DNA from: Alcanivorax sp.
GTDB lineage: Bacteria; Pseudomonadota; Gammaproteobacteria; Pseudomonadales; Alcanivoracaceae
DNA: 52,470 nt
Assembly: GCA_013823245.1 (NCBI GenBank)
Contig: PNLU01000009.1
Coordinates: forward strand, 1 to 52,470
Reading direction: 5' to 3'
Shown here: positions 38,299 to 45,916 of the stretch, piece after piece
Layout: every line of letters starts with the position of its first letter
Numbering within the stretch: the first letter of the stretch is position 1
Made by a program: the position numbers and the translations under genes
The notes under the pieces: model-generated
Databases searched by the model: none
Seen by the model: only the letters and a program-made list of their open reading frames with translations
What the model was told of the DNA's origin: nothing

Positions 38299-39039
38299 TC
38301 AGTTCAGGGTATAGGCCACCGGCACGGTGATGCCGCCGGCGATGCGATCGGCAATGCTGTCTGGCGGTTCCGGCAGACGCAGGCGGCGCAACATGCGCTC
38401 GGTGGACATATCCAGAATGCGGCTGCCGGAGCTGTTGAGCACTTCGATGTTGTCGACACGGCCGTTGCCATTGACCTCGAAACGCACTTCGACCACGCCT
38501 TCCTGATTGCGCAGCCGGGCCTGAGCGGGGTATTCCTTGTGGCGCTCGATGGCATCGCGAATCTTGCCCAGGTACAGGTTGTAGTCGTTCTCCACCTGCC
38601 CGGCCATGTCCGCACCTTCACCGATTTCACCGGCACGGGCGCGCTCGGCGGCATCCGTCTGTGCGCTGTCAGTGGTGGCCCGTTCCTGCGGTGTGTCGCG
38701 CGGGGTGTCCGCAACCTGCGTGGGGGGCGTGGTGACCACGGGCTCTGGTTCAGGCTCCGGTTCAGGTTCCGGTTCGGGCTCAGGCTCAGGCTCGGGTTCC
38801 GGTTCGGGTTCGGGTTCTGACTCCGGCTCCACCGGCGCTTCGGTGTCTTCAGCCTCCGATGCGGGGGCGTCGCTGTATTCTGCCAGTGACAAGGTCATGG
38901 CCTGTTGCTGGCCGGGGCGTCCGCCGGCCAGCGTGTCCGGTTCGCGGCTCAGCAATACCACCGCGTGTACAGCCAGTGACACCAGCACCCACAGCCACAG
39001 GCGACTGCGGCGTGGTGTCAGATCAACCCCGGACTTCAT
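38299..39039 (-). CDS. tonB: TonB energy transducer
   Basis: 246 aa. The N-terminal anchor RLWLWVLVSLAVHAVVLL includes Ser21 and His25 in the SxxxH pattern needed for ExbBD coupling. A Glu-Pro repeat spacer (71-100) follows. The C-terminal domain has EYPAQARLRNQEGVVEVRFEV and RVDNIEVLNSSGSRILD, as in TonB/TolA folds. It spans the periplasm to energise outer-membrane receptors such as those at 12321 and 43324. It overlaps exbD by 4 bases, in the order exbB-exbD-exbD-tonB. Confidence 0.92.
   Translation of the reverse strand: MKSGVDLTPRRSRLWLWVLVSLAVHAVVLLSREPDTLAGGRPGQQQAMTLSLAEYSDAPASEAEDTEAPVEPESEPEPEPEPEPEPEPEPEPEPEPEPEPVVTTPPTQVADTPRDTPQERATTDSAQTDAAERARAGEIGEGADMAGQVENDYNLYLGKIRDAIERHKEYPAQARLRNQEGVVEVRFEVNGNGRVDNIEVLNSSGSRILDMSTERMLRRLRLPEPPDSIADRIAGGITVPVAYTLN
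38740..38829 (-). repeat. 6-bp tandem repeats coding (Glu-Pro)n in TonB
   Basis: About 15 near-identical GG(C/T)TC(N) hexamers, each coding one Glu-Pro pair (one unit reads Glu-Ser), in the periplasmic spacer. Repeat number could vary by slippage and change TonB reach. Confidence 0.75.
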
Positions 39040-39446
39040 GGTGCGCTCCGCGATACCAGCCTGACCTCACGCACTCCGGCCTGTTGCAGGGCGGTGAGCA
39101 CAGGCCGCATGGCATCCAGGCGGGTGTCGGCGTCGGTAAGCAGGCGCACGGGCGGGCGGTCGGCGCCGTCTTCAACGTCGGGCAGCAGCGCGGGGAGGTC
39201 CGCCAGGGTCAGCGGCTCGCCCTGTTGTGACAGGTTGCCGTCACGGTCCAGTGTCAGCAGCAGCGTGTCGGCTTCCTCCGCCAGGGGCATGCGTGTTTCC
39301 GGGGGTGTGACGTCGATACGGTTGGGGGCAACCTGGCCTGCCACCATGAAGAACACCAGCAGCAGGAACACCACGTTGATCAGCGGCAACGCGGGTTCCA
39401 GCGCCGGGCGCCGGGGCGGCTGTTCGGTCAGCAGGCCGCGTCTCAT
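39036..39446 (-). CDS. ExbD paralogue lacking the transmembrane Asp (Asn24)
   Basis: 136 aa with one membrane segment near the N-terminus, PLINVVFLLLVFFMVAGQ. The periplasmic domain ends AGVREVRLVSRSAP, typical of ExbD/TolR. The essential proton-path Asp of ExbD (Asp25 in E. coli) is Asn24 here (AAC, read on the minus strand at 39377-39375), whereas the upstream paralogue keeps Asp20. It may form a heteromeric ExbD with its neighbour or have another role. Overlaps both exbD1 and tonB by 4 bases. Confidence 0.9.
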   Translation of the reverse strand: MRRGLLTEQPPRRPALEPALPLINVVFLLLVFFMVAGQVAPNRIDVTPPETRMPLAEEADTLLLTLDRDGNLSQQGEPLTLADLPALLPDVEDGADRPPVRLLTDADTRLDAMRPVLTALQQAGVREVRLVSRSAP

Positions 39447-39829
39447 CGCATCAGCTCCAGGCGGGCTTCCGCGAGCCCGGCGTCCTGAAGGATATCGACC
39501 ACCCGCATGATGCTCTGGACCGAGGCGCCGTCGGCGCCGGTAACGCGCGTGGGCCGCTGCGGGTCGGCGCTCAGGGCGCGCGCCAGCGCATCCAGCGATA
39601 CGGTGTCGCCGTCCAGATCCACTTGGCCGTCTTCGCGCACCTGTACTTGCCGCACGCTGTCGTCGGCGACCACCGGCGTGGTCGTCGGGCTGCTGACACG
39701 CACGGGCAGGTCCTGCCAGGCACCGAAGCGGGTGGCGAGCATGAAGAACACCAGCAAGATGAACACCACATCAATCAGCGGTGTCAGGCCGATGGTCGGC
39801 GTGCGGTGGCTGTGCTCGTTGATATGCAT
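39443..39829 (-). CDS. exbD: ExbD, proton channel component
   Basis: 128 aa. One N-terminal membrane segment PLIDVVFILLVFFMLATRF contains the conserved Asp20; the periplasmic TolR-like domain follows. With ExbB it uses proton flow to drive TonB. It lies 11 bp after exbB and overlaps a second exbD by 4 bases. Confidence 0.93.
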   Translation of the reverse strand: MHINEHSHRTPTIGLTPLIDVVFILLVFFMLATRFGAWQDLPVRVSSPTTTPVVADDSVRQVQVREDGQVDLDGDTVSLDALARALSADPQRPTRVTGADGASVQSIMRVVDILQDAGLAEARLELMR

Positions 39830-39840
39830 GAATCAGCCGA

Positions 39841-40539
39841 TCAGTAGGCGTGGGCCGGGTCGGCCTCGGTTTCCTGGTGCACTTCTTCGGCCTGACTCAG
39901 GCGACCGTTGAGCTGCACCCGCAGCCGTGCCAGCCGGTCTTCCATGGTGTGGCGGCACTGCTCGATGGTGCGATCGCACCAGTGGAAGGCGGCCAGGGCC
40001 GGAATGGCCACGACCAGACCGGCGGCGGTGGTCAGCAGGGCTTCCCAGATACCGCCGGACAGCAGCGCCGGGTCCACCTGCGAACCGGCCATTTCCAGCT
40101 GCTGGAACGCATTGATCATGCCGAACACGGTGCCGAGCAGACCGATCAGGGGGGCCAGGGTGCCGACCACCTCAAGCAGTCGCAGGCCGCCGCGCAGGGC
40201 TTCCAGTTCGGCGCGTGCCTGGCGCAGCACTTCTTCCTGCCATTGCACGGCAGTAACGCCGGGGCGAGCCAGACCCAGAGCACTGGCGATCAGCCGGTCT
40301 GCAGGCGTGGCGGGGCTGGCGAGGGCACCTTGGGCGGCCTGGCGGTCTCCGGCGGCCAGCGCCGAGAGCGCGGCGTCTGCGGCGGGCGTGGCCAGTGGTT
40401 TGACGCGCAGGAACTGCACCACCTTGCTCAGCAGGACGGCCAGTGAGACTACGGACAGCACAGCGAGCAGCCACATCGCCGGGCCGCCGGCCAGAAACCA
40501 CGCGGGCAAGGTGGAAGATTCAACAGCAGAAACAGGCAT
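39841..40539 (-). CDS. exbB: ExbB (MotA/TolQ/ExbB proton channel)
   Basis: 232 aa. Three membrane segments: about 18-38 (PAMWLLAVLSVVSLAVLL), about 127-150 (LLEVVGTLAPLIGLLGTVFGMI) and about 165-187 (ALLTTAAGLVVAIPALAAF). The conserved GTLAPLIGLLGTVFGM stretch is the family signature. It forms the pentameric channel that houses ExbD. GGAG is just upstream of the ATG. First gene of the operon, directly behind a Fur box. Confidence 0.93.
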   Translation of the reverse strand: MPVSAVESSTLPAWFLAGGPAMWLLAVLSVVSLAVLLSKVVQFLRVKPLATPAADAALSALAAGDRQAAQGALASPATPADRLIASALGLARPGVTAVQWQEEVLRQARAELEALRGGLRLLEVVGTLAPLIGLLGTVFGMINAFQQLEMAGSQVDPALLSGGIWEALLTTAAGLVVAIPALAAFHWCDRTIEQCRHTMEDRLARLRVQLNGRLSQAEEVHQETEADPAHAY

Positions 40540-40626
40540 TGAGGCACTCCGTGTGGGGTCGGGGCCGGGGGCAAGAATGAATTCAGCTCTGAAAGCGCGC
40601 CAAGGGTAGCGCCGGGGCGGGATAAA

Positions 40627-40641
40627 TGCAAGTCATTATCA
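40627..40641 (-). promoter_or_regulatory. Fur box upstream of exbB
   Basis: TGCAAGTCATTATCA on the plus strand matches the 7-1-7 Fur consensus (TGATAAT-N-ATTATCA) at 11 of 14 positions, with one half perfect. It lies 88 bases before the exbB ATG, in the short gap after tspO. It indicates iron-starvation induction of exbB-exbD-exbD-tonB. Confidence 0.75.
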
Positions 40642-40680
40642 TTTGGCGCGGCATAACGCCGCACCCGGTAGGGTGCTCTC

Positions 40681-41181
40681 CTATCCCAGGAGGGCAGGAT
40701 TCAGTTGCCAGACATGCCAGTTCAGCGCTGCTGCGAAAACCACCCAGGCCAAGTAAGGCAGCAGTAGCAGCGCCGCGATGGTCCGAGTGCGGGCGAAGCG
40801 GATGATGGTGGGTACCAGCAGGACGATCAATAGCAGGATGGTGAGAAACGCGAGATCACCTCGTTGCCAGGTAAAGAACACCCAGCTCCATGAGGCGTTC
40901 ACAACAAGTTGAGCAACAAACAGTGTGAGGGCATTCTGCTGGCTTGCCCAACCTCCCTGTCGCCATACCAGCCAGGCAGAAATGGCCATCATGGTGTAGA
41001 GCAACGTCCATACCGGGCCGAATAACCAGCCGGGAGGTGCCCAGGCCGGGGTCGTGAGTTCACTATAAAAAACGCCTGCATTCAATGAACCAAAGCTGCC
41101 TAGCGCTGCGGCCAAAAAGCACAGGGTTATCCACAAGGCGAAACCGAAGCGTTGACGACCTGCGGGTAACAACGGCGGCAT
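40681..41181 (-). CDS. TspO/MBR family membrane protein
   Basis: 166 aa with five membrane segments. Signature parts are PAWAPPGWLFGPVWTLLYTMMAISAWLVW, NASWSWVFFTWQ and the C-terminal LNWHVWQLNP with conserved Trp/Asn residues. Family members bind tetrapyrroles and act in porphyrin or stress regulation. It overlaps the NlpE-like gene by one base and precedes exbB, but the Fur box lies after it, so it is probably not part of the exbB operon. Confidence 0.92.
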   Translation of the reverse strand: MPPLLPAGRQRFGFALWITLCFLAAALGSFGSLNAGVFYSELTTPAWAPPGWLFGPVWTLLYTMMAISAWLVWRQGGWASQQNALTLFVAQLVVNASWSWVFFTWQRGDLAFLTILLLIVLLVPTIIRFARTRTIAALLLLPYLAWVVFAAALNWHVWQLNPALLG

Positions 41182-41669
41182 CAGTCGGCCTCCAGCAGCA
41201 GATTGAAGGGTGACCAGAACTCACGCTTGAACTCATCCAGCAGCTTGATCCGCTGCGCATCCAGGCGCAGGAAGTTCCGCGTGGTGGCCGGGCGATCAAA
41301 GTCGAGCTGATAGATGGTGGCGGCGGGGTCAGCCTCGTTGCCGGTCACGCGGCGCCATTGGCCGACACTGCGTTGCGGAGTGTCGGCCTCGCCGTTGGCG
41401 GTGAGACGGGTCTCGGTGGCGCGGTAGATGTTTTCCCGGTAATCCAGCATCAGTTCGACGTTCAGCCCCTCGCAGTCGGGGCAGGGCAGCACCCCGCGAT
41501 AGGTGACCTGTGTGGCGGGTGCTGTCTGCGCGGGCGCCGGGGCCGGGTCAATGGTGGCGGCGTCATCGGCCGGTCGGCTGCTACAGCCGTTTAACAGCAT
41601 CAGGGCTGGCAGCGCCAGAAGCAGCCACGCCAGGGGCTGGCCTGGCCGGTGAGTGACAGTGGTAACCAT
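41181..41669 (-). CDS. NlpE-like lipoprotein
   Basis: 162 aa. Lipobox LNGC places the lipid on Cys29; a Pro/Ala-rich linker leads to a domain starting YRGVLPCPDCEGLNVELML, with the Cys63-x-x-Cys66 pair typical of NlpE N-terminal domains. NlpE in E. coli signals copper and surface stress to Cpx. No cpx gene is in the window, so a similar role is inferred. The start ATG has GGGGA upstream. Confidence 0.85.
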   Translation of the reverse strand: MVTTVTHRPGQPLAWLLLALPALMLLNGCSSRPADDAATIDPAPAPAQTAPATQVTYRGVLPCPDCEGLNVELMLDYRENIYRATETRLTANGEADTPQRSVGQWRRVTGNEADPAATIYQLDFDRPATTRNFLRLDAQRIKLLDEFKREFWSPFNLLLEAD

Positions 41670-41750
41670 GCTCGCGTCCCCTTCGCCCGCTGGATGGTGA
41701 CCTCATAGTACCCCACCTGGAGCGGCTGTCACGTTGCAGTGGCTGCCTTG

Positions 41751-42206
41751 TCAGCCCGCTTGCCGACGGACGGGCTGCGCTTCTGCACGCACGCGCAGGG
41801 CGTGGTTCATCTTGTTGAAGCCTGCGCGCGTCTCGCGGTCCAGCTTGCGACGCAGGAACGGCACCAGCAGCCCGCGGAAGGTTTCGCTGTGGCTCAGGCG
41901 CACGGTGCCGTCTTCCAGCGGTGAGAGCACAAAGGTATGTTCGCCATCAAACAGTCCCGGCATCAGGAAGCGGCCACGCCAGGCGAATACCTGGCCGTGC
42001 TTGAGGGCGACCACGTGTGGGCGAAAAGTCATGCTGCGTCCGGGGCGGGTAGCGATGCTCAGGGTCAGCCGCTGGCCCGGTCGCGGCACGCCGCTGGCCT
42101 CGATGATGAACGGGTTCCACTCACTGTAGTGGGCCAGATCAATCAGGATCGCCCAGATGCGCTCGGGGCTGGCGTTGATATCGATGGTGGTGTCCAGCGT
42201 AAACAC
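41751..42206 (-). CDS. SRPBCC-domain (polyketide cyclase-like) protein
   Basis: 151 aa from a GTG at 42206 (FTLDTTIDINASPERIWAILIDLAHYSEWNPFI), the typical START-like beginning with the conserved Trp-Asn-Pro turn. The rest predicts the beta-sheet and long C-terminal helix (RETRAGFNKMNHALRVRAEA). Ligand unknown. It sits between the NlpE-like gene and the CaCA antiporter on the same strand, with 53-81 bp gaps. Confidence 0.8.
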   Translation of the reverse strand: MFTLDTTIDINASPERIWAILIDLAHYSEWNPFIIEASGVPRPGQRLTLSIATRPGRSMTFRPHVVALKHGQVFAWRGRFLMPGLFDGEHTFVLSPLEDGTVRLSHSETFRGLLVPFLRRKLDRETRAGFNKMNHALRVRAEAQPVRRQAG

Positions 42207-42259
42207 AGGGAGCCCCGATCAGTTCACATGAAGGCCGGATGGTAGCAGAAAGCGGCGCT

Positions 42260-43327
42260 TTATAGCGCGGTCTGTTTCCCATGCTCACGCCAGGCGCGCC
42301 ACAGACTGATGGCCAGTGTCAGCAGCGTCAGCGGCACCACAAACAGCAGCATGGTGGTGCTGAACGCACCGGCGGCGTCGTGACCTGCAGCATCCAGCAG
42401 TAACCAGCTGACATAGGCGATGTAGTAACCCAGGAAGATGGCGCCTTCCCAGCGGGCAATGCGATGGCCGGTGAAAAAGATGGGCAGGCAGGCGACGGCC
42501 ACGGCCAGCATGATCGGGCCGTCAACCGTGCTGAGCGCGGTCGGGGCGGGCAGCCCTGCGGGCGCCACGATGGCCGCCAGCCCGGCGACGGCGAGAATGT
42601 TGAAGATATTGCTGCCGATCACGTTGCCGACCGCCATGTCGCGCTGCCCGCGCACGGTGGCGATGACCGAGGCCGCCACCTCGGGCAACGAGGTACCTGC
42701 CGCAACAATGGTCAGGCCGATCACGGTCTCGCTGAGCCCGATCTGCGCGGCGATCTGCACGGCCCCGGTGACCAGCATCCGGGCGCCCACCACCAGCAAC
42801 ACCAGCCCGGCCAGGACACGCAGCAGGGCGCCGGCCAATCCGGTGGCGGGTGTGTGGTCCGGCGTGGTGTCCGCCCGTGGTGCCTGCCACAGGGTAAAGG
42901 CCACGTAAACGAGCAGACTGGCGAACAGCAGTGCACCCTCGGTGCGACCCAGCAGGCCATCGCGGGTAAACCAGAGCAACGCCGCTGAAGCAGCGATCAT
43001 GATCGGCACTTCGATGCGCACGATGCGCAGGTTGACCACCAGAGGTGCGATCAGCGCGCAGACCCCGAGAATAAACAGCACGTTGAAAATGTTGCTGCCG
43101 ACGACGTTGCCGAGGGCGAGATTGGCTGCGTCGCCGCCGCGCCACCCGGCATCAAGGGTGACCACCAGTTCGGGGGCGCTGGTGCCAAAGGCCACGACAG
43201 TGAGGCCAATCAACAGCGTGGACATGCCCAGCCGGGCGGCCAGGCGTGCAGCGCCCGACACCAGCCATTCGCCTCCAAGGATCAGCAGTATCAGGCCTGC
43301 CACCAGCAAGGCCACCGTCATCATCAT
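42260..43327 (-). CDS. CaCA-family Na+/Ca2+ exchanger (YrbG-like)
   Basis: 355 aa with about ten membrane segments in two repeats. The alpha-repeats are visible: GTSAPELVVTLDA with GNVVGSNIFNVLFILG, and GTSLPEVAASVIA with GNVIGSNIFNILAVAG. It probably exchanges Ca2+ for Na+ or H+ across the inner membrane. Three ATGs are in tandem at the start; the first overlaps the stop of the TonB-dependent receptor gene, so the two are coupled. Confidence 0.92.
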   Translation of the reverse strand: MMMTVALLVAGLILLILGGEWLVSGAARLAARLGMSTLLIGLTVVAFGTSAPELVVTLDAGWRGGDAANLALGNVVGSNIFNVLFILGVCALIAPLVVNLRIVRIEVPIMIAASAALLWFTRDGLLGRTEGALLFASLLVYVAFTLWQAPRADTTPDHTPATGLAGALLRVLAGLVLLVVGARMLVTGAVQIAAQIGLSETVIGLTIVAAGTSLPEVAASVIATVRGQRDMAVGNVIGSNIFNILAVAGLAAIVAPAGLPAPTALSTVDGPIMLAVAVACLPIFFTGHRIARWEGAIFLGYYIAYVSWLLLDAAGHDAAGAFSTTMLLFVVPLTLLTLAISLWRAWREHGKQTAL

Positions 43328-45381
43328 GGCAAGGTCACTCTCAGTCCGGCATAGATCATACGGTCTGGCGCCGGTTCGTAGTACTGGCCGTTATTGGCGT
43401 TGATGCGAATATTGCTGAAATAGTCGCGGTTGAACACGTTATTGATGCCCAGGTGCATATCGAGCTGCTGTGCGGGCAACGCCCACTGGCGGCCGATGCG
43501 GGCGTTGACCACGGCGTAACTGCCAGCCTGTTCATCGTTCGCGTTGCGGGTTTCCACGTCGCTGGCAAAGCGGGTGTCGATGATGACAAAGTGCCCGGCC
43601 TCGTGGCGCCAGGCTGATTCGGCAAACAGAGTGTGGCGGGGCAGGCCCGGCAGCCGGTTGTTGCTGAAGTCATTGCCGTTGCGGTCGCGGAAGGTGTCAA
43701 ATCGATAGCTGGCCCAGGTCCAGGCGGTGGTCAGGGTCAGGCGGGCGGTGGCGGTGTGCATCAGTGCCGCCTCCAGCCCCTGTCGCTCGGTGCGTGCAGC
43801 GTTTTCGTAGAAGGTGCGTCCGTCGTCTTCGAACGGTGTGATTTCATCGCGCACGCGCAGGCCGAACAGGGCCAGGTCATAGCGCCATCGCGGCGCGAGC
43901 AGGCCACGGGCGCCGATTTCGGCACTGCGCGTCTGCTGTGGCGTAATGTCCGGGTTGAAGCCGCCGCTGCCGTCAGGGTTGGCAAACTCGGTGAACGTGG
44001 GGGTCTCGAAGGCGGTGCCGACATTGGCATACACCTGGTGATCGGCATGCAGATGCCAAAGCAGCCCGGTGCTGTAGCTGTATTCATCGAAGGTGCGTGA
44101 ACCGGAATCGTCACCATCGCTGATCAGGCGATCATCAATGGCCAGTCGCACGCGATCCACCCGTGCGCCCAGTGTCAGTGTCAGGGTGTCGGTGAGGGCG
44201 GAATCGTTTTGCAGAAAAAGCCCGGTGCTGGTGCCGGTTTGCAACTCGTCACCGCTGATGCCGGTAACGGCCCCCGCAGGATTGACGTTGCGGCGCAGGC
44301 GGTCATCTTCCTGACGGGCGATGTCCACGCCCACTACATACCGATGATGCAGGCCGAACAGCTCCACCGGGCGGGTAAAGTCGATGCCCGCGCCGTAGAA
44401 ATTGCGATCAAAACTGACCAGGCTGCTGCCGGGGAATGGCAATTGCTGCTCGAATTCGCGGCGGGTGAAAAACGTGTAGCCCGACAGTTGCCCACCAAGC
44501 AGGGCGGTGTCGTCGTAACGCAGGCCAACCCGTTGCTGCCGTACGGTCTGACCGGCATCCAGATTGATGGCATTGGCCACGGCCTGGTGGCGGTTGTCAC
44601 GGACCTGCTGCCGGGTCAGGCCACCGGGGTCTTGCGCGGTATCCGTTTCCAGCGCATTGACCTGAAATGTCAGGGCGCGTTGATCGGTCAGGGCCATGCC
44701 CACGCTGGCATTCAGGCGCCTCTGGCGCACCGCGCTTTGCGGTCGGTAACCGTCGTAATCCAGTTCGGTCAGGCTGACCTGGTGGTAAAAGGGCTCTTGC
44801 TCACCGGCTAACTGGGCATTCAGTTTGCGATAACCGTATTCCCCGGCCTCGCCACGCACCTGGGCACGGTAACCGGCGGTGCGGCCGTCCACGCTGCGCA
44901 CATCGATGACACCACCGCTGGCGTTGCCATACTGCACGGAAGCCGGGCCGCGAATCACGTTGATCGATGCAGCCGAGTCCAGGTCCAGCGCATCGACCTG
45001 CGATTGGCCATCCGGCAGGGTTTCCGGGATGCCATCGTAAATAATCCGCAGACCGCGAATGCCGAACGGTGCACGGGCACCAAAGCCGCGTGCAGAGATA
45101 CGTTGGCCCTGGGCGAAGTTGTGGCTGTTCTGAAAATACAGGCCGGGCACCCGCGCCAGTGACTCGGCCAGTTGCAACTGCGGTTGACCGCTGCCGATGT
45201 CGCTGCGTTCAACCCGGGTGACCGCCAGCGGCGTGTCGTCCAGTGCGCGGCTGAGCCGGGTGGTCTCGATCATGACCGGCGCCAGAGCCGCCTGCTCGCT
45301 GCCGTTGTCGGAAAGCGCTGCAAGGGGCAGGAGCCCACACAGCGCCATGCCCGCCTGCCACTGGAAATGCCGGTTATTCAT
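43324..45381 (-). CDS. TonB-dependent receptor, iron-type (FecA/COG4772-like)
   Basis: 685 aa. Signal peptide at about 1-22, then APVMIETTRLSRALDDTPLAVTRVER and the plug with SARGFGARAPFGIRGLRIIYDGIP and VIRGPASVQYGNASGGVIDVRS. The barrel runs to the C-terminus, ending LRVTLP rather than the usual aromatic residue. There is no N-terminal signalling domain. It likely imports ferric chelates, using the TonB system 4 kb downstream. Only 17 bases separate it from arfB, so its promoter must be shared or lie within arfB. Confidence 0.88.
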   Translation of the reverse strand: MNNRHFQWQAGMALCGLLPLAALSDNGSEQAALAPVMIETTRLSRALDDTPLAVTRVERSDIGSGQPQLQLAESLARVPGLYFQNSHNFAQGQRISARGFGARAPFGIRGLRIIYDGIPETLPDGQSQVDALDLDSAASINVIRGPASVQYGNASGGVIDVRSVDGRTAGYRAQVRGEAGEYGYRKLNAQLAGEQEPFYHQVSLTELDYDGYRPQSAVRQRRLNASVGMALTDQRALTFQVNALETDTAQDPGGLTRQQVRDNRHQAVANAINLDAGQTVRQQRVGLRYDDTALLGGQLSGYTFFTRREFEQQLPFPGSSLVSFDRNFYGAGIDFTRPVELFGLHHRYVVGVDIARQEDDRLRRNVNPAGAVTGISGDELQTGTSTGLFLQNDSALTDTLTLTLGARVDRVRLAIDDRLISDGDDSGSRTFDEYSYSTGLLWHLHADHQVYANVGTAFETPTFTEFANPDGSGGFNPDITPQQTRSAEIGARGLLAPRWRYDLALFGLRVRDEITPFEDDGRTFYENAARTERQGLEAALMHTATARLTLTTAWTWASYRFDTFRDRNGNDFSNNRLPGLPRHTLFAESAWRHEAGHFVIIDTRFASDVETRNANDEQAGSYAVVNARIGRQWALPAQQLDMHLGINNVFNRDYFSNIRINANNGQYYEPAPDRMIYAGLRVTLP

Positions 45382-45398
45382 AGAGGTATTCCGTCCGG

Positions 45399-45821
45399 TT
45401 ACGGGTCCACCTTGCCCCGCAGGGCCTTGGTTTGACTGCGTTGTTTCTTGGTGTTCAGGCGGCGCTGCCGCGCACCCGCTGTCGGGCGGGTGGCCACGCG
45501 TGGTCGTGCCACCACGGTGGCGCTGCGGATGATCCCGGCGAGGCGCTGCAACGCGTCTTCACGATTTTTCTGTTGGCTGCGAAACTGCTGTGCCTTGATC
45601 ACCAGCACGCCGTCGGAGGTGATGCGATGATCGGCGCGCGCCAGCAGTCGCGCCTTGCAATCTTCCGGCAAGGACGATGCATGAATGTCAAAGCGCAGAT
45701 GCACGGCGCTGGACACCTTGTTGACGTTCTGACCGCCAGCGCCCTGGGCGCGCATGGCTTCCATCTCGATTTCAGCGAGTGGCAGGCTGATCTGGCGATT
45801 GATGAAGAGTGTTTCAGACAT
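45399..45821 (-). CDS. arfB: ArfB (YaeJ) alternative ribosome-rescue peptidyl-tRNA hydrolase
   Basis: 140 aa, a release-factor-like domain with the catalytic GGQ at 29-31 (RAQGAGGQNVNKVSSAVHLRF) and a basic C-terminal tail (RQRRLNTKKQRSQTKALRGK) that enters the empty mRNA channel. It frees stalled ribosomes by hydrolysing peptidyl-tRNA. It is divergent from ggpPS, with a 95-bp gap. Confidence 0.95.
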   Translation of the reverse strand: MSETLFINRQISLPLAEIEMEAMRAQGAGGQNVNKVSSAVHLRFDIHASSLPEDCKARLLARADHRITSDGVLVIKAQQFRSQQKNREDALQRLAGIIRSATVVARPRVATRPTAGARQRRLNTKKQRSQTKALRGKVDP

Positions 45822-45916
45822 GTCTCATCATATCACTTAAAAAAACAATGCGTGGCCCGGATCCTGCATGACCTCCTTCAAGGCTGGTCTGATCAGCGCT
45901 ACCGGAGCAACATACC

